Source: a virus. Taken from it: DNA of 42,715 nucleotides. Both the position numbers and the translations under genes were made by a program. The notes beneath the pieces were generated by a model. The model did no database searches and was not told where the DNA came from. It was given only the letters and a program-made list of their open reading frames with translations. Shown in pieces: positions 5,708 to 13,426 of the stretch (position 1 is the first letter of the stretch; each line of letters opens with the position of its first letter). The stretch lies in IMG/VR virus record IMGVR_UViG_3300047440_000309, positions 1 to 42,715 of that record; one strand, written 5' to 3'.

Positions 5708-5716
5708 GGATGCTCA
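5708..5716 (+). promoter_or_regulatory. GGATGCTCA leader motif before the gene at 5718
   Basis: GGATGCTCA with 1 nt to the ATG at 5718. TTAGGATGCTCA sits in the 31-bp gap after the recombinase gene; no clear promoter is visible in so short a gap. Confidence 0.75.
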
Positions 5717-5717
5717 G

Positions 5718-5918
5718 ATGACCACCATAGAAACAGCCGCGACGGAACGAGATGCGCGGGTGCGCCAACTCATCGCCGACGCCGAACGGAAGCGGCAGGA
5801 AATCGCCTTGGCGCCGCGTCAGGTGTTCGCGCAATTGCTCGCGGCCTTCGCTGCGGCAGGGGTCGCGGCTGGCGCGCTTATCAGCGCCGGAATCGCAATC
5901 GGGCGGCTGCTGCTGTGA
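5718..5918 (+). CDS. Small membrane protein with one C-terminal transmembrane helix
   Basis: 66 aa. Residues 1-36 form a charged, probably coiled helix; residues 37-64 (FAQLLAAFAAAGVAAGALIS onward) are a Gly/Ala/Leu-rich membrane segment with a single Arg near the end. This is typical of a tail-anchored inner-membrane protein with a cytoplasmic N-terminus. Function is unknown; superinfection exclusion, membrane targeting or an accessory lysis role are possible. The start follows GGATGCTCA and the stop overlaps the next gene (GTGA). Confidence 0.75.
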   Translation: MTTIETAATERDARVRQLIADAERKRQEIALAPRQVFAQLLAAFAAAGVAAGALISAGIAIGRLLL

Positions 5919-6136
5919 TCTGTTTTCGGGATACAACTTTCTGCACGGCTCGCTGCGCCACGGTGCGGTGCGCGCGGCGGTGGACGCCCGAGCTACAGGC
6001 GAAAGCGCGGGCGTGGTGGGGGAAAGAAGGCGCGCCCGTCGCGTGGGCGAATTTCCAGCCTAAATGCGACGTGTACAGCCGCCCGAGCGGTCAGTTTGAC
6101 GAACGGGCGCTACAGCCCGGCGAGGCGAATTCCTAA
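5915..6136 (+). CDS. Cysteine-rich small protein
   Basis: 73 aa from a GTG that overlaps the previous stop. Five Cys (residues 3, 10, 14, 19 and about 51) spaced C-x6-C-x3-C-x4-C suggest a metal site, followed by RRWTPELQAKARAWWGKEGA. I have seen similar small Cys/Trp proteins in alphaproteobacterial phages but know no function. It is the last gene of the rightward early run, ending 5 bp from the stop of the convergent terminase gene, with no terminator between them. Confidence 0.7.
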   Translation: MICFRDTTFCTARCATVRCARRWTPELQAKARAWWGKEGAPVAWANFQPKCDVYSRPSGQFDERALQPGEANS

Positions 6137-6141
6137 CGACC

Positions 6142-7728
6142 CTACCCGGCCCACACGCTAGGCCCGCCTGCGGTCTTTCTGAGGCCCTTACGCCATGCCC
6201 TGTCCTCGTCACTCGCGCGGCTCGGCATGGCGACCGGGGACGCAAATGTCAGCGCCAGTGAATCCCATCCATCGGGGCTGCGTAGGCCTCGCTTGCGTAT
6301 ATCTTCCTTGCTTTCGAGCAAAAGGTATTGCCGCATATCGTACTTAAAGCCCGGCGCGACCGCATCGGCGTGAAGCGCGTCGTCATCTGGAATATCCGCG
6401 CCGCCCTCATCTTCTAACCACTCGCGCGAACGCATCCACATTTCCGCGCGTCTATTCTTCGGGCCGGGGATAATCTCTCCGCGTTCGTTCGTCTTCGGTT
6501 GATCCTGCGGCGACCCGCCGAAGTTTACTGAAACGACTAGATCGCTGTACGGCTCGCCATAGTCGCGCAGGATATCGATGACCCCCGCACCCATGTTCCC
6601 AACGTCAATGAACACCGCTCGCGGGCTGTACTGATCGATAACGGCCTTAACCCAATTCGCGCCCTCAATCGTGTTCAGGCGATAGCGCCGCTCGACCTTC
6701 AGAACCTTGCGGCCCTGGCGCCAGCAAATGGCAAAGCTGTCGTCACCGAACCGCGCCGGATCGACGCCCACCACAAGCCCGCCGATGGCCTCACAGGTGC
6801 GCTTGCGAGCTTCTAGAACCAGGCGAGTCGGGATGAAGGATTCATGGCCTGTGGATTGGAAGGCCATCGCCGCCGACGATGGGTATTCCTGATTGAACAA
6901 GGCCACGTCTTTTAGTTCGGCCATCTTCACGCGCCGCCATGCCATTTGCGGCAAGGTCAGCCCGTACATTCGGGCTTCGTGTTCTTCCTCGTCCGTCAGT
7001 TCAAAGCCGACCGGGGGCGTGCGCTGGTACTCGTCAGACACGAACCAGGGAACGAAGATGGCCTGCCAGTCGCCCTCGCCGTTTTCGGCCATGCGCCAGC
7101 GTTCATGAAACTCGCCGCCGATCCCGTTCGCGGTGGACTCTAGAATGGCCTCGGTTCCCGGTAGGTCGGGAAGGGCTTGGACGACGCCCGCGAAGTGGTC
7201 GGCCGCGTTCGGCCAGAAGGCGACCTCGGAACCGTGGAAGCATTGGATGGTCTTAGACCGCCCGACCGCCCGCGTGCCTGCCGTGCCGACGCTGTAGCCG
7301 CTATCTGCGGCCGGGAATGACAGTTCCTTGGCGTTGGACGCGCCCGCCTTCAGCCGTTCCTCGGCGCTCATGTACTTGTGGAACCGATCGACCATGTTGA
7401 AAAGGTTATCGGTCGCATCCTGTTCGTGGGTCAGGATGAAGACTTGGGTTCCCATGAAGAATTGCGTTCGGTGGAAGAAGCGAGAACCTATATAAGTGGA
7501 CACGCCTTGTTGACGTGCCTTGAGAACTAGCGCCCTAACCTTTCCGGTTTTGGCTTTCTGTTCTTCTAGCTTTGCGTGGATGATGCGCTGTGCGTTGTTA
7601 AGCTTGAAACGCTCTAGCGTCGCGGCCTTAGTCTTCAGGATCAGGCAATCGGCCGTGAACTTGAGGTAGTCGTCTTTCCAGGCCTGCCGCTGGCCTAGCT
7701 TTTCGGTCTGGTAAGCGACCCCTGCCAC
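6142..7728 (-). CDS. terL: Terminase large subunit (packaging ATPase and nuclease)
   Basis: 528 aa from a GTG. It docks on the portal, cuts concatemeric DNA and pumps it into the prohead. The ATPase half carries the Walker A-like KARQQGVST (residues 70-78) and the coupling motif ESTANG (197-202). The RNase H-like nuclease half has GVDPARFGDD (Asp 323), AVFIDVGNMG (Asp 375) and a late Asp near 489 in GWDSLAL, the three metal ligands. Length is normal. It follows the small subunit with a 4-bp gap. It is the last gene of this leftward run, about 30 kb away from the portal, an unusual split of the packaging module on the linear map. Confidence 0.95.
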   Translation of the reverse strand: MAGVAYQTEKLGQRQAWKDDYLKFTADCLILKTKAATLERFKLNNAQRIIHAKLEEQKAKTGKVRALVLKARQQGVSTYIGSRFFHRTQFFMGTQVFILTHEQDATDNLFNMVDRFHKYMSAEERLKAGASNAKELSFPAADSGYSVGTAGTRAVGRSKTIQCFHGSEVAFWPNAADHFAGVVQALPDLPGTEAILESTANGIGGEFHERWRMAENGEGDWQAIFVPWFVSDEYQRTPPVGFELTDEEEHEARMYGLTLPQMAWRRVKMAELKDVALFNQEYPSSAAMAFQSTGHESFIPTRLVLEARKRTCEAIGGLVVGVDPARFGDDSFAICWRQGRKVLKVERRYRLNTIEGANWVKAVIDQYSPRAVFIDVGNMGAGVIDILRDYGEPYSDLVVSVNFGGSPQDQPKTNERGEIIPGPKNRRAEMWMRSREWLEDEGGADIPDDDALHADAVAPGFKYDMRQYLLLESKEDIRKRGLRSPDGWDSLALTFASPVAMPSRASDEDRAWRKGLRKTAGGPSVWAG

Positions 7729-7732
7729 GCGG

Positions 7733-8239
7733 TTACCGCAGAAGCTTCACGGCGTCGTCTTGCGACAGGTAACCGACATTCTGCCCGTCATCGATTTTGT
7801 CGCCCCACGTCGCGGGGTCTAGCCGCTTGGCGACCCGCTCGCGAAAGTCGGCCCTGATCTTCGACCGCTGCACCGAAACCGGGTTAGGCAAGAGCCGGTC
7901 TTCAATCTCGATCAGGTCATTTCTGGCGTCGTCTACAATCTCGATAATCTGATCCATGAACATCGCGGCGCGCATCCGCTGCGCCATCATGAAGACCCGG
8001 TTGAAGTCCTCATGCTGCACCCGCCACCGGAAGATTGTCGTGAAGTGCGGCCAGCCCTTTTCTTTGCAGACGGTCATCAGGCCGCGCGGGTCGCTGGCGA
8101 CCGACTCGCAAATCGCCTCGGCAAGCGCGGGCGTGTATTTCGTTATGCCGCGCCGATCACGCGGCGGCGCCGGGTCGCGGAACATCACGCGCGCCGGGTC
8201 TAGGACGACCAAATTGGAGTCGTCTTCCTCGTCAGACAC
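7733..8239 (-). CDS. terS: Terminase small subunit (Sf6 gp1-like)
   Basis: 168 aa from a GTG, directly upstream of terL. Residues 35-90 (TKYTPALAEAICESVASDPR, then GLMTVCKEKGWPHFTTIFRW) form the N-terminal helix-turn-helix of the Sf6/P22-type small terminase, which recognises the packaging start and forms a ring. The remainder is the helical oligomerisation domain, with SVQRSKIRADFRERVAKRLD and PATWGDK, a common end block of this family. Sf6-type subunits usually go with headful packaging, which would fit a circularly permuted genome. Confidence 0.92.
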   Translation of the reverse strand: MSDEEDDSNLVVLDPARVMFRDPAPPRDRRGITKYTPALAEAICESVASDPRGLMTVCKEKGWPHFTTIFRWRVQHEDFNRVFMMAQRMRAAMFMDQIIEIVDDARNDLIEIEDRLLPNPVSVQRSKIRADFRERVAKRLDPATWGDKIDDGQNVGYLSQDDAVKLLR

Positions 8240-8251
8240 CGGGCGTAACCC

Positions 8252-8434
8252 CTACTTCTTATAGGGGCTGTTCGGGACCGGAGCGCCGCCGATGTTGGAC
8301 GACTTGTAAGGCGAATAGTTCGCCCCGCCGCCGTCGATTGACTTGGTTTTTGGGGAGCCGTTCAGCGTGTCGCCGCGCGGCGTGGAACCCGAACCGGAAG
8401 ACTTCGGGTTAATGATCGGATCACGTTCGGCCAT
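8252..8434 (-). CDS. Small low-complexity protein, unknown function
   Basis: 60 aa, rich in Ser, Gly, Pro and Asn, with two SPYK repeats (ANYSPYKSSN and PNSPYKK) and no hydrophobic core, so it is probably disordered. It starts with ATG 13 bp before the small terminase gene and lies just downstream of the 29-bp element that also precedes the gene at 41057. Similar disordered small proteins sit beside terminase genes in other podoviruses. Function unknown. Confidence 0.65.
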   Translation of the reverse strand: MAERDPIINPKSSGSGSTPRGDTLNGSPKTKSIDGGGANYSPYKSSNIGGAPVPNSPYKK

Positions 8435-8452
8435 CGGATGCGTCCTATGTTG

Positions 8453-8481
8453 GGCGCACCGGAACCAAAGGCTGTGGGGTG
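8453..8481 (-). promoter_or_regulatory. 29-bp element shared with 41081-41109
   Basis: The two copies agree at 26 of 29 bases, with the shared core GGAACCAAA and GCTGTGGGGTG on the plus strand. Each copy lies about 20-25 bp upstream of the ATG of the first gene of a minus-strand run: the terminase run here, the portal run at 41057. This is the position of a late promoter or activator site. It does not match sigma70 consensus. Confidence 0.6.
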
Positions 8482-8482
8482 T

Positions 8483-8689
8483 TTAACGCAAGCCCATAGA
8501 CTGGCCTATGTGCCAGCCGTCGCAATGCGGGCACCTGAAGGTTTCCATCCGCGTATGTTTCGACTTCGCCATGCGCGAAGCGACCTGCCGCGCTAGGTCG
8601 CGGCGGTGCGGTTCGAAGCGGACCTTTCCCCAGCATGACGGCATCGCCCCGCCCCGGCTGTCGCGGATTTCACGCTGCTCGTTCATCAT
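8483..8689 (-). CDS. Small zinc-ribbon-like phage protein
   Basis: 68 aa. The C-terminal part reads FRCPHCDGWHIGQ, a C-x2-C and W-H-x-G pattern common in small phage proteins that may form half of a zinc site; the N-terminal half is basic. The ATG at 8689 is chosen because GGGAGG lies 6 nt upstream, one of the better ribosome sites in the window; an adjacent ATG at 8686 is possible. It overlaps the end of the GcrA-like gene by 20 bp, so the two are co-transcribed. Function unknown. Confidence 0.75.
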   Translation of the reverse strand: MMNEQREIRDSRGGAMPSCWGKVRFEPHRRDLARQVASRMAKSKHTRMETFRCPHCDGWHIGQSMGLR

Positions 8690-9104
8690 GGCAGGCCTCC
8701 CGCACGGTTAGGGTCAGGTGAAAGGCGCAGTACCGGCGCCGTGACCCGGCCGCGACGTGCCCGCCGCAAGCGATAAGGCCTTGGTCATCGTCGCCGACCG
8801 GGAAGGCGCATTCGGACCACGCCCGCGCGTCCATCGGCTTAGGGTCTGAATCTGGTCCAAGGCGCGCCAGCGTCGGCATGGGGGCGCTGGGCTTCAGCGT
8901 GGATGACGCGGCTTTCCGCTTCCCGCCGAAGGACGTTTCAATCACCCCACGCGGGCGCAGACCCAGGTGGGTACGTCGCCGCCGAACTGACGTTGCCGTC
9001 GCCCCGCCGCCTAGCAGCACGGCGATCTGTGAAGCGCTTAAGCCCGCCTTCCATGCGACCTCTAAGGCCGCGTCCATCGGCGGAAACCAAAAGGCCTTAG
9101 TCAC
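8670..9104 (-). CDS. GcrA-like cell-cycle transcription regulator
   Basis: 144 aa from the GTG at 9104, which overlaps the upstream stop as GTGA and has AGGAGG 7 nt before it; an ATG at 9110 lies too close to that site. Residues 8-50 (DAALEVAWKAGLSASQIAVL, then SVRRRRTHLGLRPRG) match the N-terminal helix-turn-helix of GcrA. The C-terminal CAFPVGD, LIACGGH and RRYCAFH match the sigma70-binding C-terminal region with its conserved Cys/His. Cellular GcrA binds CcrM-methylated GANTC promoters with sigma70 and drives cell-cycle genes in Alphaproteobacteria. The phage copy could reprogram host or phage promoters; that role is inferred. Confidence 0.85.
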   Translation of the reverse strand: MTKAFWFPPMDAALEVAWKAGLSASQIAVLLGGGATATSVRRRRTHLGLRPRGVIETSFGGKRKAASSTLKPSAPMPTLARLGPDSDPKPMDARAWSECAFPVGDDDQGLIACGGHVAAGSRRRYCAFHLTLTVREACHDERAA

Positions 9105-9697
9105 TCCCATTCCTCCTCTTGCTGCCCGCCGAACGGGATAGGATCGTCAAACGGAATTTCATTCCCACTACGGCGATAGGGGTTCGGCTTCAGAACCTTC
9201 GCGCCGGGGAATTCGGTTTTCGCGGCCTGTAGGCTCGCGGGAATTGAATCGATCACGTTGCCGATTTCGGCCGCCGTGTAGACGCGCAGATAGCGGCCCT
9301 CGGCGATGACTTTCGAGGCCTCGGCGTCGGACTGAACCAGGGCGGCAATTGAGCCGTCCGCTAGCCTGACCTCCCAAACCCACGGCGCGACCGGCCGATG
9401 GCCTGCGGCCTCTGCCGCATCATCCAGGGCGGCCCACGCCCGCTGCATTGCGCCGGTCTTCTTCTCGACCTCGCCTAGGGTCGCCACGGTCAGGAATTCG
9501 GACTTCCAACAGGCTTCCAACGCCTTGCGCCACCGCGCCTGCTGACCCCTGAACCGCGCCAGTAGCGAGGCGTCGATTTGGCCGCATAGGATTTCGAGAC
9601 GGCCCACGCCCCACTTGCGTTCGGCCTCGGTGCGCGCCGCGTCGGCGGCTTCGAAGTAGCCGGTGAGCTTGGCCGCGTCGTCTGGTGAAATCGCCAT
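9101..9697 (-). CDS. Conserved replication-region protein, unknown function
   Basis: 198 aa, soluble. Residues 1-100 are helical with many charged residues; a middle part (APWVWEVRLADGSIAALVQS, about 103-122) looks like a small beta domain; the C-terminus is acidic (GGQQEEEWE). I do not recognise a named family. It lies between the GcrA-like gene and a Cys protein with one-to-four-base overlaps on both sides, within the replication run. A role in DNA metabolism is suggested only by location. Confidence 0.75.
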   Translation of the reverse strand: MAISPDDAAKLTGYFEAADAARTEAERKWGVGRLEILCGQIDASLLARFRGQQARWRKALEACWKSEFLTVATLGEVEKKTGAMQRAWAALDDAAEAAGHRPVAPWVWEVRLADGSIAALVQSDAEASKVIAEGRYLRVYTAAEIGNVIDSIPASLQAAKTEFPGAKVLKPNPYRRSGNEIPFDDPIPFGGQQEEEWE

Positions 9698-9936
9698 TAG
9701 AAGTCGTCCTCTGGTGCTGGGGGCTGGTGCGCTGCGGGCGCAAATCCAGGGACAGTGACTTGATTCTCTTTGGCTTTAGGGTGGTGCTGAAGACACCACC
9801 ATTCCGGGCTCACCATTGGAAACGGCGTCCACATTTCGTTGCGAACATCGCGGACCCCGATGGGCGGATTCAGGTGACAGCGGCCTTGCCCGTTATCCCA
9901 CGGCTCATAGGCGGCGCAGGTTTCACACTGGCGCAT
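9697..9936 (-). CDS. Small Cys/His protein with acidic DDF tail
   Basis: 79 aa from the ATG at 9936, with a GTG at 9945 as alternative. The N-terminal MRQCETCAAYEPWDNGQGRC followed by WWCLQHH gives four Cys and two His in a zinc-finger-like spacing. The C-terminal tail is Pro-rich and ends PEDDF, like the acidic tip of single-stranded DNA-binding proteins. The last base of the stop overlaps the next start. It sits directly downstream of the primase-helicase, so it may bind primed or single-stranded DNA or partner proteins; this is inference. Confidence 0.7.
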   Translation of the reverse strand: MRQCETCAAYEPWDNGQGRCHLNPPIGVRDVRNEMWTPFPMVSPEWWCLQHHPKAKENQVTVPGFAPAAHQPPAPEDDF

Positions 9937-12391
9937 GAGGTTCACCCCCGTTCGCCTTGAAACGACTTAGGACTTTCGCCTTACGCTCAACCTCTTCGGT
10001 GCGTCTGTCTGCGAACCGGGCGCGCAGGCCTTCAGCCATGATCCAGGCCCGGCCGTCTTCAATCAGCCACCCGCCGCTGACAAAAGGCGACAGCAACGCG
10101 TTCATTTCCCACGCTGTTTTCACGTCGCGCAGGGGGCGCGCATTGTACCGAAGGTCGGACAGGGTGAAGCGGTCTAGATCGCTGGTGAGAAGGTAGCTGG
10201 CGACGGTCTGAAGGCCCTCGCCGCTATCGAGGTTCAAGGCCTCGGAATAGAAGGCCCGGCCGTGCGGGATAAGGAAGTCGGTCAGGATAGCGGTTGCGTT
10301 CCTGACGGTCTGTTCGCCCACCTGAAGGAATGGCGCCTCTGTCCGGTTTTCGAGGATATGCAGGACCAGGGCCAAGCTGCCGTGCGTCCCGGCCAGCTTG
10401 CCCGCCCACGCGCAGAACCCACGGCCTAAGACGGTCGGCTCGCTTTCCAGTTCATAGATCAGGGCGCGGAATTCCTCGGCCGCGACCAAAGCCGCGTCCG
10501 TCATTTGGAACGTCTGCGGCTTCATTTGAACTAGGTGCCCGATCATGTCGGCATACCGCATCGCGGCTAGCTCGCTTTCGACCTCGGCCGAAGGGCTGCC
10601 CCGCGTAATCATGACCGGGTTGAAGCGCTGCAAAAGTCCGTCCGTCATCAGGTCGGACAGGTCGGTAAGCCGGTCAGGCTGCACCCCGCCTAGGAAGGCG
10701 ACGCAGAGGTTTGAAACATATAAGGATCGCTGCATACGATCCACGGTGTAGGGACCGCCGTTGTAGGCGGTGAGCCAAAAGGCCCGGTCCCCCGCGCCAC
10801 GGCTGTTTCCGTAGCGGTCCAGCGACCCGATGAACCCGGCTAGCTCGTCATGCACGACCAGGGAACCGCGCGCCTGTCGGCCTAGGATTTCGCCCGCTAT
10901 CTCAATCGTCACGTCTGACATGGTGAAGCGGGTAGACTCGGGCGGCTTCGCGCCACGGTCGGCCTTATCGGTCGCCTCCCAAATCGCGTAGTCCTTGCGC
11001 TGCTGGGCTGCGTAATCCGCCTCGATGCGGCGCAGCGGCTTCAGGACCGCGTTAATGATCGGGGTCTTTTTGGTGGACGGCTCACCTATCATCATCGTCC
11101 ACAGGCGCGGCGGAACGAACCAGTCACCCGACCGCCGCATCTTCAGGGCGATACGCTGATCCAGGGCGCCGGAAATCGCGGTCAGGGTTGCCATAGCGAC
11201 CCCTGACGGATCGGCCCCCAGGCTCTTTGTCTGGTAGTCTATGAAGGCCTGTATCCCGGCCGGTAAGACCTCCACCGGGAAGGACGGCAAGGGCGACCGC
11301 GCCCAAGGGTCAAACACGTCATCGGCGGAAGCTTGGGGCTTTGGGGGCGGACCCGGTTTCGGTAGCGCCGCCTCCCGCTGTAGCTTGTCGTTCCATTGCG
11401 CGAGCGCGCGGCCCCAGCGGTCATTGAAGGCTGTCCGCCCTCGCCCTTCCTGTTCAAGGCCTTCGGCTTGGCTGACGCCCTGAACGTGGGATTTGACCTC
11501 AAACAGGTACAGGCCCCACGCCCGCTCTTGCTCCTGTAGAACCAGGGGAAGGCCTTCAGGGCTAGCCGCATCAGGAAGCGCACGCCGAAGGTCACAGGCT
11601 ACCCCCCATATGATGTTCGCCATGCGGGCTTCGCGACCGTCTGCGGTCAGGCCAAAGGCGTTCTGTTCGGTTGAATGTTCCGGCCGCGACACGCCGTTTC
11701 CGGCGTTGCGGGCGAATTCCTCGCGCAGCCTGTCGATCCCATCCAACAGCCATTGCGGCGCGGGTAGGATTGGCAGGTTCCACGGCTCGCGGCCTAGCTC
11801 CCACGCGTACTGAAGGCCGCTGATATGCCGCGACGGCGGAAGCATCGCGAAGCCGCCCTGCCCCCGGATATCGACGCCCATAGCGGTCTTGAAGGTCGGC
11901 GGTGTCCAGCCTTCCGGGGCGATGAAGAAAAGCTGTCGGCCGCCGCCTCCGGTGCGCTGTGAAGGCGTCTCGGGCTCAAGCCCGTTATTGTGGACGGCCA
12001 GCAAGCCGACCCACCACGACATGCCGTCCTTACCCTCGCCTTGGTCTAGGTCGAGAACGAACAGCCTGCCGCTCGCCGCGCCGGGGATGACGCCCATATT
12101 CCAGCGGGCGACAAACTGACCGTCGATCCCGTACCACCGCGCGAAGGTCGCCTGCGGGGCTAAGGCGTCTTCATGCTCGCGCCACTTGATAACCGGGCGC
12201 TTCCATTCCGGGTCTTCGCCGGGCGCGTGAGCGGGCACGACCTGCCAGCCTTGGGCGCGGTACATCGCGGCCCATGCTGACGGGTCTGCGAATTCGGGTT
12301 CGAATTCGACGCTCTTGAACGCCATCACGGCTAAACCTTTGCCCCCAAAATCTGAGACAGCCCGGCGCCCATTCGCCGGGCTGGTGGTCAT
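9923..12391 (-). CDS. Prim-pol and DUF3987 primase-helicase
   Basis: 822 aa. The N-terminal domain (about 30-225) is a bifunctional primase-polymerase: GRLFVLDLDQ supplies the metal-binding Asp 114 and Asp 116, with TGGGGRQLFF and DIRGQGGFAMLPPSRH completing it. From about 365 to 640 comes a DUF3987 helicase-like ATPase with the degenerate Walker A GEPSTKKT (436-443), VVHDELAGF as Walker B and an LQRFNPVMITRG segment. Such proteins prime and unwind DNA at phage and plasmid origins. The ATG at 12391 overlaps the upstream stop as ATGA; an ATG at 12325 is an alternative. No phage DNA polymerase is present, so host polymerase III is presumably used. Confidence 0.9.
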   Translation of the reverse strand: MTTSPANGRRAVSDFGGKGLAVMAFKSVEFEPEFADPSAWAAMYRAQGWQVVPAHAPGEDPEWKRPVIKWREHEDALAPQATFARWYGIDGQFVARWNMGVIPGAASGRLFVLDLDQGEGKDGMSWWVGLLAVHNNGLEPETPSQRTGGGGRQLFFIAPEGWTPPTFKTAMGVDIRGQGGFAMLPPSRHISGLQYAWELGREPWNLPILPAPQWLLDGIDRLREEFARNAGNGVSRPEHSTEQNAFGLTADGREARMANIIWGVACDLRRALPDAASPEGLPLVLQEQERAWGLYLFEVKSHVQGVSQAEGLEQEGRGRTAFNDRWGRALAQWNDKLQREAALPKPGPPPKPQASADDVFDPWARSPLPSFPVEVLPAGIQAFIDYQTKSLGADPSGVAMATLTAISGALDQRIALKMRRSGDWFVPPRLWTMMIGEPSTKKTPIINAVLKPLRRIEADYAAQQRKDYAIWEATDKADRGAKPPESTRFTMSDVTIEIAGEILGRQARGSLVVHDELAGFIGSLDRYGNSRGAGDRAFWLTAYNGGPYTVDRMQRSLYVSNLCVAFLGGVQPDRLTDLSDLMTDGLLQRFNPVMITRGSPSAEVESELAAMRYADMIGHLVQMKPQTFQMTDAALVAAEEFRALIYELESEPTVLGRGFCAWAGKLAGTHGSLALVLHILENRTEAPFLQVGEQTVRNATAILTDFLIPHGRAFYSEALNLDSGEGLQTVASYLLTSDLDRFTLSDLRYNARPLRDVKTAWEMNALLSPFVSGGWLIEDGRAWIMAEGLRARFADRRTEEVERKAKVLSRFKANGGEPHAPV

Positions 12392-13101
12392 CAGAAGTCG
12401 TCGTCAACAGACGCAAGCTGACGCTGGGCGGGAGCCGGGGGCGGGGGTGGCGCAGGCGCAGCGACAGGGGGCGGCGCGACCGGAGCGGCCTGCGTTTGAG
12501 CCTGTGGCGCTGCGGGTGCGGCCCCGCTTTGCGGATCGTAGCCGGGCTGTAGCTGCGACGGCCGGGGAACCCATTTCACGATTTCCCAAACGGGTTGGTA
12601 GTTCGTGGATGAGACCGGCTGTCCATTGGCCTTGCCGGAAGTCGTGACAGGGATAGTGCCAGAAAGCCGAACGACCGGCAGAAGGCCAAGCTTCATGTCG
12701 GGGCTCGCCATATAGGCGTCGTGCAGCGCATCCATTCCCTTGATCGCGACTGCGGCATTGGCGGCCATTTCGCGCACGTCACCGCCCGACTGCGCCCCGA
12801 GAAGCATCAGCACGCGGAAGCCGGTGCGGTGCTTGTCGGTTGGCCGGTCGGGGAGCGCCGAACCTATCTTCACGGTGCGGATATCCGGCGCGCCGCCAGT
12901 CGGGAAATGCAGCCACCCGGTTTCGATGTTTTCCAAATCGAAGATGGCTTGGAAAACAGGCGTTACCTCGGTGGGGTTACTTTCCCAGGAACCGGAAGCG
13001 TCCGAACGATCCACGCGGAAGAGACGGCCAGCGCGGGAGTCGTACTTGATAATGGGTAGCCTGTGGCCTGCGTCGTCTTTAGTTGGAAGATTAAGAGCCA
13101 T
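12391..13101 (-). CDS. SSB-like protein with Pro-rich linker and DDDF tip
   Basis: 236 aa. Residues 1-170 form a mixed alpha/beta domain (LPIIKYDSRAGRLFRVDRSD near the start, TVKIGSALPDRPTDKHRTGF in the middle), followed by a 60-residue Pro/Ala/Gln linker and the tip ASVDDDF. A disordered linker ending in an acidic, phenylalanine-terminated tip is the hallmark by which SSB proteins recruit partners. The domain itself lacks an OB-fold signature I can name, so the function is inferred from the tail and from its place upstream of the primase-helicase, which it overlaps by ATGA. Confidence 0.65.
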   Translation of the reverse strand: MALNLPTKDDAGHRLPIIKYDSRAGRLFRVDRSDASGSWESNPTEVTPVFQAIFDLENIETGWLHFPTGGAPDIRTVKIGSALPDRPTDKHRTGFRVLMLLGAQSGGDVREMAANAAVAIKGMDALHDAYMASPDMKLGLLPVVRLSGTIPVTTSGKANGQPVSSTNYQPVWEIVKWVPRPSQLQPGYDPQSGAAPAAPQAQTQAAPVAPPPVAAPAPPPPPAPAQRQLASVDDDF

Positions 13102-13159
13102 GACTAGAAGTCCTTACGTCCTCAATAGCAGCATAAGGGCGCTGCGGTCCCACGCCCGA

Positions 13160-13426
13160 CTAAAAGTCGAAGCGATCTAAAAGAACTTGCGACACGTCTT
13201 CCGCTTTCAATTCTTCGCGTTGACGTTCGATAAGGGATTGAAGCTCAAAGACCCATGCACCGGGCAGGTCCAGGGGGCGAAGGTCTAGCCAAACCTCAAG
13301 CTCGACTAGCTGCGCGTCGAACAACGCGCCGTTGATCTTATCGACAAGCTCGCCCCACAGGCCCGGCTGATCCCGCTTCACGGAATAGGCGGATGGGGGG
13401 GACAAGGCCTTGGCGAGCATCCCCAT
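13160..13426 (-). CDS. Small protein, unknown function
   Basis: 88 aa, soluble, amphipathic, with DLRPLDLPGAWVFELQSLIE and a C-terminal VLLDRFDF. No family is recognised. The ATG at 13426 overlaps the preceding stop as ATGA; an internal ATG two codons later is possible. It is separated by 58 bp from the SSB-like gene, whose own ribosome site (AAGGA) lies in that gap. It belongs to the leftward replication run. Confidence 0.7.
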   Translation of the reverse strand: MGMLAKALSPPSAYSVKRDQPGLWGELVDKINGALFDAQLVELEVWLDLRPLDLPGAWVFELQSLIERQREELKAEDVSQVLLDRFDF

